Shown here: positions 9,281 to 17,175 of the stretch, piece after piece
Layout: the number at the start of each line of letters is the position of its first letter
Position numbering within the stretch: the stretch's first letter is position 1
From: Achromobacter deleyi
GTDB lineage: Bacteria; Pseudomonadota; Gammaproteobacteria; Burkholderiales; Burkholderiaceae_B
Direction: 5' to 3'
DNA length: 64,000 bases
NCBI RefSeq assembly: GCF_902859705.1
Contig: NZ_CADIJO010000009.1
Coordinates: 62,001-126,000, forward strand
Translations under genes and position numbers: made by a program
The notes under the pieces: model-generated
What the model saw: the letters and a program-made list of their open reading frames with translations, nothing else
Database searches by the model: none
What the model was told of the DNA's origin: nothing

Positions 9281-10246
9281 ATGACCTTGCCCGACTCGTC
9301 CGACGCGTCCCAGACCCTGGGCGTCAGCCACGTCACCGCTTACCGCTACGAAGCGCCCGTGGAGCTGGCCCACCACCTGTGCTACCTGCGGCCGCTGCAC
9401 GACGCCTGGCAGCAGGTGGACGATTACACGCTGGCCATCACGCCCGCGCCGGCCGACTACGCAGAATCGCTGGATGCCTTCGGCAACCGCCGCGCCACCT
9501 TCGCGCTGTATGCGCCGCACGAGGCGCTGACGGTGCGCGCCACCAGCCAGGTCACCGTACGTCCGCGCTTCGATGGCCTGGACCCGGCGGCCACGGCCCC
9601 CTGGGAGGCCGCGGCCGAACGCCTGCGCTACGACGCGGGCGCCGACTACGCGCCGGAAGGCGAATTCGTGTTTCCGTCGCCCTACGTGCCGCTGCATGGG
9701 GAACTGCGCGACTACGCGCTGGTGTCGTTCACGCCGGGCCGGCCGATTGCGCTGGCGGCCATCGACCTGATGCACCGCATCCACCATGATTTCACCTACG
9801 ACCCGGCCCATACCCAGGTGTCCACGCCCATCCTGGATGCGTTTCGCCAGCGGGCCGGGGTGTGCCAGGATTTCGCCCACGTCATGATCGGCTGCCTGCG
9901 CGCCATCGGCCTGCCGGCGCGCTATGTCAGCGGCTACCTGATGTCGCAACCGCCCCCGGGCCGTCCGCGCCTGATCGGGGCCGATGCGTCGCACGCCTGG
10001 GTGTCCGTGCACTGCCAGGGGCTGGCGGCCAACGGCGGCTGGCTGGACCTGGACCCCACCAATGACCTGGTGCCGGGCGTGTCGCACGTGGTGCTGGCCC
10101 AGGGCCGCGACTATGGCGACGTGACGCCGCTGCGCGGGGTGATCCGCGGCGGCGGCCATGAATTGAGTGTGCAGGTCACGGTGGCGCCGTTGGCGGAATT
10201 CCCGACCGAGCCGGCGCCGCCCTTGTTTCCGGAGGCCGACGCATGA
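9281..10246 (+). CDS. transglutaminase-like cysteine peptidase/transferase
   Basis: 321 residues. An N-terminal transglutaminase-like domain (HVTAYRYEAPVELAHHLCYLRP) precedes the core with an intact triad: AGVCQDFAH with Cys195, ASHAWVSVHC and GWLDLDPTND. It is the third transglutaminase-fold protein of this operon and one of two with the catalytic Cys. The stop overlaps the next start by four bases (ATGA), indicating translational coupling. The role is inferred from the conserved neighbourhood as cleavage or transfer acting on the ATP-grasp product. Confidence 0.92.
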   Translation: MTLPDSSDASQTLGVSHVTAYRYEAPVELAHHLCYLRPLHDAWQQVDDYTLAITPAPADYAESLDAFGNRRATFALYAPHEALTVRATSQVTVRPRFDGLDPAATAPWEAAAERLRYDAGADYAPEGEFVFPSPYVPLHGELRDYALVSFTPGRPIALAAIDLMHRIHHDFTYDPAHTQVSTPILDAFRQRAGVCQDFAHVMIGCLRAIGLPARYVSGYLMSQPPPGRPRLIGADASHAWVSVHCQGLAANGGWLDLDPTNDLVPGVSHVVLAQGRDYGDVTPLRGVIRGGGHELSVQVTVAPLAEFPTEPAPPLFPEADA

Positions 10247-11391
10247 CCTATTTCTTCGATGCCCTGCGGCGCCAGCTCAGCGCGCCCGGCCGCCAGCGCC
10301 AACGCCAGCGGCACGCCCGCGCCAAGGCGTTCCAGTGTGTCTGCGGCCAACAGATCTTCTTTGGCAATACCGAATGCCTGAATTGCCACCGGGCGCTGGG
10401 TTTCGACCCCAAGCGCGGCCACGTGCTGGCGCTGGACCCGGGCAAGACGGAAGGCGTGTGGGCCGAAGCCGGCCGGGTGCGGGGCAGGGCCTTCAAGCGC
10501 TGCGGCAACTTTGCCACGCCGGCCCTGTGCAACTGGCTGCTGCCGGCCACGTCCGGCGAGTCGCTCTGCCTGGCGTGCAGCCTGAACCGCACCATTCCCG
10601 ACCTGTCGATCACCGAGAACGGCCCGCTCTGGTTCAAGGTGGAAGCCGCCAAGCGCCAGTTGATCGCGCAACTGATGACGCTGGGCCTGCCGATCCGGCG
10701 TTCGCAAGAGCCGGGCGACGGCGGCCTGGCGTTCGACCTGCTGGCCCCGGGGCCGGACGGCGCGCCGCTGCTGACCGGGCACAACCAGGGCCTGATCACC
10801 ATCAATATCCTGGAGGCGGACGACGCCTACCGGGTGCAGGTGCGTGAATCCATGCATGAACCCTACCGCACGCTGCTAGGGCATTTTCGCCACGAGATCG
10901 GTCATTTCTACTGGGACCAGCTGGTGGCCGGCGGCGACTGGCTGGAACCCTTTCGCCAACTGTTCGGCGACGAGCGCGCCGACTACGCCCAGGCGCTGCA
11001 ACGCAATTACGAACAGGGGCCGCCCGCCGACTGGGCGCTGCACTTCATCAGCACCTACGCGTCGTGCCATCCCTGGGAAGACTGGGCCGAGACCTGGGCC
11101 CACTACCTGCACATGATGGATACGCTGGACACCGCCATCAGCTTTGGCGTCACGCGCATGGCGGTGGAGCAGGCCTACGAGCCCTTTACCCGGGTATCGC
11201 TGTACGACCAGGACGACCCCGAGGGCCAGGGTTTCCTGGACCTGGTCAATGCCTGGGTGGCGCTGACCGGGGTGCTCAACGAGCTGTCGCGCAGCATGGG
11301 GCAGCGCGATTTCTACCCCTTCGTGCTGCCGGGTGAAGTGGTGGGCAAGCTGCAGTTCGTGCACCGGGTGGTCAAGGGCGCGGCGCGCTGA
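10243..11391 (+). CDS. zinc-ribbon metallopeptidase, putative
   Basis: 382 residues. The N-terminus has a zinc ribbon (FQCVCGQ and ECLNC from about residue 29), with further Cys pairs (RCGNFATPALC, LCLAC) suggesting a second metal knuckle. The catalytic site is HEIGH at residues 217-221, an HExxH zinc-protease motif, with downstream WEDWAETWAHYLHMMD as a possible third-ligand region. This matches the family annotated as putative zinc-binding metallopeptidase. It overlaps the preceding gene by four bases and closes the operon. No signal peptide. A peptidase in an operon with a predicted peptide ligase suggests it matures or removes the ligated product. Confidence 0.85.
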   Translation: MTYFFDALRRQLSAPGRQRQRQRHARAKAFQCVCGQQIFFGNTECLNCHRALGFDPKRGHVLALDPGKTEGVWAEAGRVRGRAFKRCGNFATPALCNWLLPATSGESLCLACSLNRTIPDLSITENGPLWFKVEAAKRQLIAQLMTLGLPIRRSQEPGDGGLAFDLLAPGPDGAPLLTGHNQGLITINILEADDAYRVQVRESMHEPYRTLLGHFRHEIGHFYWDQLVAGGDWLEPFRQLFGDERADYAQALQRNYEQGPPADWALHFISTYASCHPWEDWAETWAHYLHMMDTLDTAISFGVTRMAVEQAYEPFTRVSLYDQDDPEGQGFLDLVNAWVALTGVLNELSRSMGQRDFYPFVLPGEVVGKLQFVHRVVKGAAR

Positions 11392-11442
11392 AAGGCTTGC
11401 GGCCCCCCGACCGCCCGGCCCCGTCCAGGCGCCGGGCAGTGT

Positions 11443-12330
11443 TCAGATCCGCCGCGCCTGCCACTCGCCCTTGCCGGCGGCGCTGCCGCTGATGGTGGTG
11501 CCGTTCACTTCGCCTGTGTAGCGCACGCCGTCGGCCGTGAACGAGATCGTGCGGCCGTCCATGCGGGCGTCCGAAATCTCGCTGGACCCCAGCTTGCCCG
11601 TCAGCATCTGGTACTGCTGTTCCAGCCGCAGCGTCTGGCCGCCTACGTCCCATTTGCCGTCGACCTTGGCCGGCACGATCCATAGCAAGGCGTTGCAGTA
11701 GGTCTGGCAGGCCTCGGTGATGGTCTCGGACGCATCCGGCTCCCAGTCGCCCATGCGGAAGGTGTTGGAGACGATGCGGGTGCCCGGTTCCAGTTGCAGC
11801 AGCCGGGGGCGCAGCTTTTCGTTGATGGTCGACAACAGGAACATGGTGATCACGTCGGCCTGTGACAGGTCGGTCTCGAACAGGTCGGCCACTTCGAAGG
11901 TGGCGCGGCTGGCCACGCCGGCCTGGGCCGCGTTGCTGCGCGACAGCGTGACCAGGTCCGGGTTGTATTCGATGCCCTTGGCGGTCAGGCCGCGCTGGGC
12001 GGCGGTGATGACCGTGCGGCCGTCGCCCGAGCCCAGGTCCATCAGGCGGTCCTGCGGGGTGACGGCGGCCATGTCCAGCATCTTGTCGACCAGGGTCTGG
12101 GGCGTGGGCACCCAGATGACGTCCTTGCCGTCCTGGCCCACGTCGGGCACATAGGCGTCGGACTTGGCCTCGGGGGTGGCGGCGACCGGCTTGGCGGGGG
12201 TGACTGGCAGGGCGGCCGGCCCGGCGGCGCGGGCCTCGGCCAGCACGGCCAGGGACAAGGCCAGCGCCAGCGCGGATGCCATGACGGTGCGGCGGCGGAC
12301 GGGCGATAGAAAAGCGTGGGCACGTTGCAT
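11443..12330 (-). CDS. class I SAM-dependent methyltransferase with an N-terminal export signal
   Basis: 295 residues. The first 36 form a good signal peptide: Arg-rich start (PVRRRTVMA), hydrophobic ALALALSLAVLA and an ARAA cleavage site. Then comes a Rossmann methyltransferase core with motif I LMDLGSGDGRT, an acidic IEYNPD and an LFETDLSQADVITMF segment. The C-terminal part (about residues 225-295) is a small beta-rich extension. A spaced AGGAG precedes the ATG. It lies 17 bp after the APC permease gene on the same strand, so they are probably co-transcribed. S-adenosylmethionine is not known to be available in the periplasm, so export or substrate needs explaining. Function unknown. Confidence 0.85.
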   Translation of the reverse strand: MQRAHAFLSPVRRRTVMASALALALSLAVLAEARAAGPAALPVTPAKPVAATPEAKSDAYVPDVGQDGKDVIWVPTPQTLVDKMLDMAAVTPQDRLMDLGSGDGRTVITAAQRGLTAKGIEYNPDLVTLSRSNAAQAGVASRATFEVADLFETDLSQADVITMFLLSTINEKLRPRLLQLEPGTRIVSNTFRMGDWEPDASETITEACQTYCNALLWIVPAKVDGKWDVGGQTLRLEQQYQMLTGKLGSSEISDARMDGRTISFTADGVRYTGEVNGTTISGSAAGKGEWQARRI

Positions 12331-12347
12331 GGTGAAGACTCCTGGGG

Positions 12348-13736
12348 CTAGGGAAGGGGACTTGCCGGCTTGAGCACCCGCAGCATCGGCACGCCCGCGG
12401 CCAGCACGGCCAGGCCGATCAGCGCACCGGCGCCGGCATAGGCCGCGCTGGAATACACCAGCCCGGCGCAGGCCAGCGCCAGCAGGGCGGGGGTCAGGGG
12501 ATACAGCGGTACGCGAAACGGCCGCGGGCGGTCGGGGTCGCGCCGGCGCAGGCGCCAGACGGACGCGGCCACCAGCAGCATGAACAGCCAGAACACCGGC
12601 GCCGTATAGGCCACCATGGCCTGCACGCTGTTCTGGCTGAAGGCGCCTACCGCCAGCAAGGCCAGCGTGATCACACCCTGGGCCAGCAGGGCGCTGACAG
12701 GCGTTTCATTGCGGTCGTTCCAGCCGGCCAGGGCCCGCAGGCGCGGCACGTCGCGGCCCAGTGCGTAATACACCCGCGCCCCGGTGATGATGGTGCCGTT
12801 GATGGTGCTGAGCGCCGTGGCGCAGATCACCAGGCTCAGCAACGCCGCGGCATAGGGGCCGGCCGCCAGCTGCATGACGGCCGCGCCCAGGGCCGGCGTG
12901 TCGCGCAGGCCTTGCAGGCCGAACAATTCCAGCAACGCCAGATTGGTCAGCAGGTACGCCCCGGTCACCACCGCGGTGCCGATCAGCAGCACCCGCGCCA
13001 TGTTGCGCCCGGGGTTGCGCAGTTCGCCGCTGAGGTAGGCCGCTTCGTTCCAGCCGCCGTAGGTGAGCAGCACGAACACCATGCCCATGCCCATCAGGCC
13101 GGCGGCATTGCCGGTCAGGGGCGCCGGCACGGGCGAGACGGGAGACTGGGTGAAGAGGGCGGCGGTCAGCACGGTCGCCAGCGCGGCCAGGGTCAGCAGA
13201 GTGAACAGCCATTGCAGGCGCTTGGAATGGCGCGTGCCGGCCACGTTCAGGGCGGTCAGTGCGACCACCGACAGGGCTGCGTGCGCCGTTGCGCCGTGGG
13301 TGCCCAAGGGCAACAGCTGCTGGGCGTAGTCGCCATAGATGAAGGCCACGACCGCGATGGCGCCGGTCTGGATGACGGTGCAGCGGGCCCAGGCGAACAG
13401 CAGGCCCACCCGCGGCCCCCAGGCGCGCGACAGGTACAGGTATTCGCCGCCCGCGCCGGGGTAGGCCGCGCCCAGCTCGGCGTAGCACAGCGCGCCCACC
13501 AGCATCACCAGCCCGCCGGCCAGCCAGAACGCCAGATACATGGCTTCGGACGAGGCATGCTGCGCCACCAGCGGCGGAAAGCCGAAGATGCCGATGCCGA
13601 TCACCACGCCGACCAGCACCACGGTGGCGTCCATGACCGACAGCCCGGGTGGCCCCAACGCCCCCGCCGCCGCGCCGCCGCCCTGCGCGCCGGCTGCACT
13701 GGGGCTGTGGCGCATGGGGCGGGTGACAGGCGGCAT
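12348..13736 (-). CDS. APC-family amino acid permease
   Basis: 462 residues from the ATG at 13736, preceded by GGGAG; an upstream extension of the frame to 13952 lacks support. The protein is almost entirely hydrophobic with about 12 membrane segments. The first helix carries the APC signature VVLVGVVIGIGIFGFPPLV and the third region has the AELGAAYPGAGGEYLYLSRA motif typical of amino acid/polyamine/organocation transporters. The substrate cannot be told from sequence. The exported methyltransferase gene follows 17 bp downstream. Confidence 0.88.
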   Translation of the reverse strand: MPPVTRPMRHSPSAAGAQGGGAAAGALGPPGLSVMDATVVLVGVVIGIGIFGFPPLVAQHASSEAMYLAFWLAGGLVMLVGALCYAELGAAYPGAGGEYLYLSRAWGPRVGLLFAWARCTVIQTGAIAVVAFIYGDYAQQLLPLGTHGATAHAALSVVALTALNVAGTRHSKRLQWLFTLLTLAALATVLTAALFTQSPVSPVPAPLTGNAAGLMGMGMVFVLLTYGGWNEAAYLSGELRNPGRNMARVLLIGTAVVTGAYLLTNLALLELFGLQGLRDTPALGAAVMQLAAGPYAAALLSLVICATALSTINGTIITGARVYYALGRDVPRLRALAGWNDRNETPVSALLAQGVITLALLAVGAFSQNSVQAMVAYTAPVFWLFMLLVAASVWRLRRRDPDRPRPFRVPLYPLTPALLALACAGLVYSSAAYAGAGALIGLAVLAAGVPMLRVLKPASPLP

Positions 13737-13872
13737 GGAATTCTCCCGGTAGGTCGCCGACGCGCGGGCACGCGGCCGGCCAGACGAGCACGGCCAGACG
13801 AACAGTCTGGCTAGTTCAATAGTCTGACAAGTAGCTGAATAAAGAGGGACCCCGGTCGGCCAAGGAAAGTTT

Positions 13873-13890
13873 CTACGGGATTTCCCGTAG
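13873..13890. promoter_or_regulatory. perfect inverted repeat in the permease/exported-protein divergent region
   Basis: CTACGGGA and TCCCGTAG flank a 2-bp TT centre, giving an 18-bp palindrome. It lies 40 bp before the ATG at 13930 and 137 bp before the permease start at 13736. The compact symmetry and promoter position suggest a dimeric regulator site. It could act on either gene. Confidence 0.5.
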
Positions 13891-13929
13891 GGGTGGTCAA
13901 CGCAGGCGGTAACCGCTAGGCTGGCGGCC

Positions 13930-14877
13930 ATGAATATTTCGTTGCGTGTCATGTCACCGTCCTGGTTCCCGCCGGCGCGTCCCGTGCCGGGTCGTTACGC
14001 GGCGGCCAGAAGGGTTGCGGCCTTGGGCGTCTTGGTGCTGGCGGCGGGCGGCAGCCTGGCGCAGGCGCAGGCCGTGGGGGCCGCGGCGGCATCAACGCCT
14101 GCGATGTCGGCTGCGCCCGTTGCCGCCGCCGCTGCACCGGGCGCGCCTTTCACCGGCTACCCGGCCTTCTACGAATCCCTGGGCGGCAACCTGTTCCCGG
14201 GCGATGGCGTGCCTTTGGCGCAGGCCTGCACCGACACGCCGCGCCGTTGCCTGTGGGTCAACGCGATGACCGTCGCCGTGCGGCGCTACTCGGCGCCCCA
14301 ATGGATCGCGCCGGGGGAACTGGACATGGACCCGCCCAAGGGCACGCCGGGCATCGGCTTTGATGGACAGTCGTTATCGATCGGCGAGCGGCGCTGGCGC
14401 CTGGCGCAGGGAACGGATTTGGCGGCGACCGGTCCGGGCCGCGCCGCATCGGCCACTGAGTCGGGTAAAGGCGCTGCCGCCAAGGCCTCGCGGCCAGCCA
14501 TCGCCGCCATCGACCCGGAAAATCTCGCGCAGGTCGCCGTCTGGCGGCGGGCGGGATGGGCCTGCGTGGAACTGCATTTCAATGCCAGCGGCCGGGGCGG
14601 GCGCTATCCGCAGGTGCTGGTGGCGCAGGGCAGCCGCCTGTTTGCGTTGCCGCGCCTGTTCTCGGCCTGCGCCGCCGTGCGCGAGGCGCCGGGGCAAGGG
14701 TTCAGCTATCCCGCCAATACCTACCTGGGGGCGGGCGGCGAGGCGGAACCCGACGGCTTGCAGGTGGACTACCTGCTGCCCGACGGCCAGACGCGCGTCG
14801 GCCAGTATCGGTTGCGTTATCTGCAACCGGATAACGTCTATCTGTTCGAGGTCGTGCCGCAGGACCGCCCGCGCTAG
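13930..14877 (+). CDS. exported protein of unknown function
   Basis: 315 residues. A long N-terminus (YAAARRVAALGVLVLAAGG, then AQAQA) is a plausible signal peptide, followed by an Ala-rich stretch to about residue 70. The mature part has a conserved-looking opening (YPAFYESLGGNLFPGDGVPL) and two Cys around CTDTPRRCLW that could form a disulfide. An Ala/Gly-rich linker near residues 155-190 divides two halves; the second half has WACVELHFN, PRLFSACAAV and a C-terminal YRLRYLQPDNVYLFEVVPQD. I do not recognise the family. Its TAG stop overlaps the TAG of the convergent regulator gene. Confidence 0.7.
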   Translation: MNISLRVMSPSWFPPARPVPGRYAAARRVAALGVLVLAAGGSLAQAQAVGAAAASTPAMSAAPVAAAAAPGAPFTGYPAFYESLGGNLFPGDGVPLAQACTDTPRRCLWVNAMTVAVRRYSAPQWIAPGELDMDPPKGTPGIGFDGQSLSIGERRWRLAQGTDLAATGPGRAASATESGKGAAAKASRPAIAAIDPENLAQVAVWRRAGWACVELHFNASGRGGRYPQVLVAQGSRLFALPRLFSACAAVREAPGQGFSYPANTYLGAGGEAEPDGLQVDYLLPDGQTRVGQYRLRYLQPDNVYLFEVVPQDRPR

Positions 14878-15518
14878 GTGTCCTGCCGCGCCGGCTTGAT
14901 CCGGGACGGCACGTCGTCCAGGTCGCTGCACACGGCCAGCACTTCGGCCGGCTTCTTGCTCAGCGACAGGTACACGTGGCCGATGCCGCTGTCGAAATAG
15001 GCGGATTCCAGCTTGTCCAGCACCACGCTGTCGCCGTTTTCGAACTGGATGCGCACCTTGCCCGACAGCACCAGGGCGAATTCCTGGCCGGGGTGGCGGA
15101 TGTAGTCTTCGAATTCCACGACCTCGCGCGCGTCGATCAGCGCCACCATGGGCATCATCTTCTTGCCCGGGTACTCGCCCATCAGCAGGCGGTAGTGGTA
15201 GTTGTCGGTGACGTAATCCCGCGCGTCGCGCAGCGTGTTCTTGACGAACGTGGGCGCCTGGGCCGCCTGCGAGGCATCGCGCAGCATGAACATGCGCGTC
15301 ATGTCGATGCCCAGGGCGCGGGCCAGCGCGGCGAATTTCTCGTAGCTCAGGGCAATCTGCCCCAGCTCGGCCTTGGACAGGGTCGACACCGCGATGCCGC
15401 TGGCCTGCGATAGCGCCTGCAGCGTCATTTTCCGCGCCTTGCGCTCGGCGCGCAGGCGGGCGCCCATTTCTTCCTTGCCCACGATTTCGGGCGGGGGCGT
15501 ATTGCGGGGTGGGGCCAT
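14874..15518 (-). CDS. XRE-family transcriptional regulator with C-terminal cupin domain
   Basis: 214 residues. Residues 18-75 form a lambda-repressor-type helix-turn-helix (MGARLRAERKARKMTLQALS followed by AVSTLSKAELG), and residues about 140-205 a cupin sensor (PGQEFALVLSGKVRIQFENG). This XRE-cupin layout is common for regulators of amino-acid and peptide catabolism, where the cupin binds the ligand. It is the last co-oriented gene of the D-aminoacylase/ABC-transporter locus, 107 bp downstream of the D-aminoacylase, and is the obvious candidate regulator. Its stop overlaps that of the convergent gene by four bases. Confidence 0.9.
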   Translation of the reverse strand: MAPPRNTPPPEIVGKEEMGARLRAERKARKMTLQALSQASGIAVSTLSKAELGQIALSYEKFAALARALGIDMTRMFMLRDASQAAQAPTFVKNTLRDARDYVTDNYHYRLLMGEYPGKKMMPMVALIDAREVVEFEDYIRHPGQEFALVLSGKVRIQFENGDSVVLDKLESAYFDSGIGHVYLSLSKKPAEVLAVCSDLDDVPSRIKPARQDT

Positions 15519-15625
15519 GTAGCGGTCTGGCGTCTAGGGTTTGGAGGCGTATCGCGGATTGTAAGGGTTGGCGCGGTTCAGGCGGCAGCCAGGGCGGAAG
15601 CTCAGGCGGCGGTTCAGTCGGCAGT
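15519..15625. repeat. short imperfect repeats between D-aminoacylase and XRE-cupin genes
   Basis: Four imperfect copies of a TCAGGCGGC word occur at about 15579-15627 with irregular spacing of 14-25 bp. They extend into the D-aminoacylase stop codon. Possibly simple slippage DNA; no regulatory role is evident. Confidence 0.35.
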
Positions 15626-17080
15626 TCAGGCCGCGGTACGGGCCAGCACCCGGCCGGCGTGCTGGCCGGTAAACGCCTGGTCCTGCCAGACCGCCACGCC
15701 GTTCACATACACCGAATGGATGCCGGCGGCGCGTTCGGTGGGGCGTTCGAACGTGGCGGTGTCGGCCACCGTGGCTGCGTCGAACACCACCAGGTCGGCG
15801 TAGTAGCCCGGCTGCACCTGGCCGCGCTGCGCCAGGCCGAAGCGGGCGGCGGTCAGGCCGGTCATCTTCCACACGGCGGTTTCCAGGGGGAACAGGCCCA
15901 GGTCGCGCGAATAATGGCCCAGCACGCGGGGAAAGGTGCCCCACAGGCGCGGGTGGGGGCGCTCGTCATGCGGCAGCCCGTCGGACCCGATCATGGTGGG
16001 GCCGAACGCCAGGATGCGCTGCACGTCGGGCTCGTCCATCATGAAATAGATGGCGCCGGCCGGTTGCAGGTCGGGCACCACGTCGAACTTGGACTTGCCG
16101 CGTTCGGCGGCCACTTCGTCCAGATCGCGTCCGCTCAGTTCAGGAAAGGGCTTGCACCAGGTGATGACCGTGCGCCCGGCCAGCAGCACGCGGTCCTGCT
16201 TGAGCATGGTGGACCCGGCCACGTAGGGGTAGGCGTCCAGCGACACGTCCTGGCGCGCCATGGCGGCTTCGATCAGCGGCAGCGTTTCGCGCGAACGGCC
16301 GAAGTTGGGCTGCCCCATGACCTTGTGGTGCGAGATCACGACCGGCACGTCCAGCTCGCGGCCGATGCGGAAGGTTTCTTCCAGGGCTTCTACGACATGC
16401 TCGCCTTCGTCCCGCATATGGGTGGCGTACACGCCGCCATGGGTGTGCAGCGGCCGGCAGACCTCGATGATCTCTTCGGTGGTGGCGTGGGCCGCGGGCG
16501 GGTAGAACGTGCCGGTCGAGATACCGATGGCGCCGCTGGCCATGGCTTCTTCGGCCAACGCCTGCATGGCCTGGATCTCGGCGGGGCTGGCGGCGCGGTG
16601 CAGGTCCGGCATGACGGCGGCGCGCAGGGTGGAATGGCCGACCATGCAGGCCGCGTTGACGGCGGCCGGGGTGGCGCGCAGCGCGGCCAGATAGTCGGCG
16701 AACCGCGTGAAGTGGTACGAGCCGCCTTCGTCCAGCAGGTCCAGCGGCGGGGGCGGAGTGGCGTGCGTCAGCGGCGCCAGGCTGATGCCGCAGTTGCCGG
16801 TGACCACGGTGGTGACGCCCTGCGAGATCTTGGGCGTCATGTGGCGGTGCTTGAGCAGGTAGTTGTCGTCGTGCGTGTGCGAATCGATGAAGCCGGGCGC
16901 CACGATCTGGCCCGACACGTCGACGCGCCGATGCGCGGCGGCGCCGGCCAGGTCGCCCACCGCGGCAATGCGATCGCCGCGCACGCCGACGTCGGCGCGC
17001 CGGCCGGGGGTGTTGCTGCCGTCGATGACGGTGCCGCCGGCAAGAATCAGGTCAAAGGGCTGGGTGTCGGGGTGGGGCAT
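15626..17080 (-). CDS. N-acyl-D-amino-acid deacylase (D-aminoacylase)
   Basis: 484 residues of the amidohydrolase superfamily. It opens with the typical small beta-sandwich (FDLILAGGTVIDGSNTPGRRA), then the metal-binding IDSHTHDDNYLL, the metal Cys motif VVTGNCGISLAP, SHHKVMGQPNFGRS, YPYVAGSTML and GSDGLPHDERPHPRLWGTF. These match D-aminoacylases, which hydrolyse N-acyl-D-amino acids to D-amino acids. Full length for the family (about 480-500). It lies downstream of a dipeptide-type ABC importer on the same strand, so a role on imported acylated D-amino acids or D-peptides is likely. Confidence 0.92.
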   Translation of the reverse strand: MPHPDTQPFDLILAGGTVIDGSNTPGRRADVGVRGDRIAAVGDLAGAAAHRRVDVSGQIVAPGFIDSHTHDDNYLLKHRHMTPKISQGVTTVVTGNCGISLAPLTHATPPPPLDLLDEGGSYHFTRFADYLAALRATPAAVNAACMVGHSTLRAAVMPDLHRAASPAEIQAMQALAEEAMASGAIGISTGTFYPPAAHATTEEIIEVCRPLHTHGGVYATHMRDEGEHVVEALEETFRIGRELDVPVVISHHKVMGQPNFGRSRETLPLIEAAMARQDVSLDAYPYVAGSTMLKQDRVLLAGRTVITWCKPFPELSGRDLDEVAAERGKSKFDVVPDLQPAGAIYFMMDEPDVQRILAFGPTMIGSDGLPHDERPHPRLWGTFPRVLGHYSRDLGLFPLETAVWKMTGLTAARFGLAQRGQVQPGYYADLVVFDAATVADTATFERPTERAAGIHSVYVNGVAVWQDQAFTGQHAGRVLARTAA

Positions 17081-17109
17081 GGAAGGCTCCGGCTGAAGGG
17101 GGGCGCGAT

Positions 17110-17119
17110 CTATATATAG
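17110..17119. promoter_or_regulatory. CTATATATAG palindrome upstream of the D-aminoacylase gene
   Basis: A 10-bp A+T palindrome isolated in G+C-rich DNA, 30-39 bp upstream of the ATG at 17080 (minus strand). On the minus strand TATATA could be a -10 element for a separate D-aminoacylase transcript. No convincing -35 was identified. Confidence 0.3.
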
Positions 17120-17175
17120 GGAGGGTCGTCGACGTCAGGACTGGGCGGCGACCAGGTGGGCAGTGATGTGGGCCG

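Noticed and set aside
11413..11437. GCCCGGC/GCCGGGC hairpin between convergent genes as a terminator
   Set aside because: Seven-base stem with an 11-base loop and no T tract on either strand; too weak to call.
12348..13952. Longer version of the APC permease starting at 13952
   Set aside because: The extra 72 residues are not family-like, overlap the exported-protein start, and a good ribosome-binding site precedes 13736.
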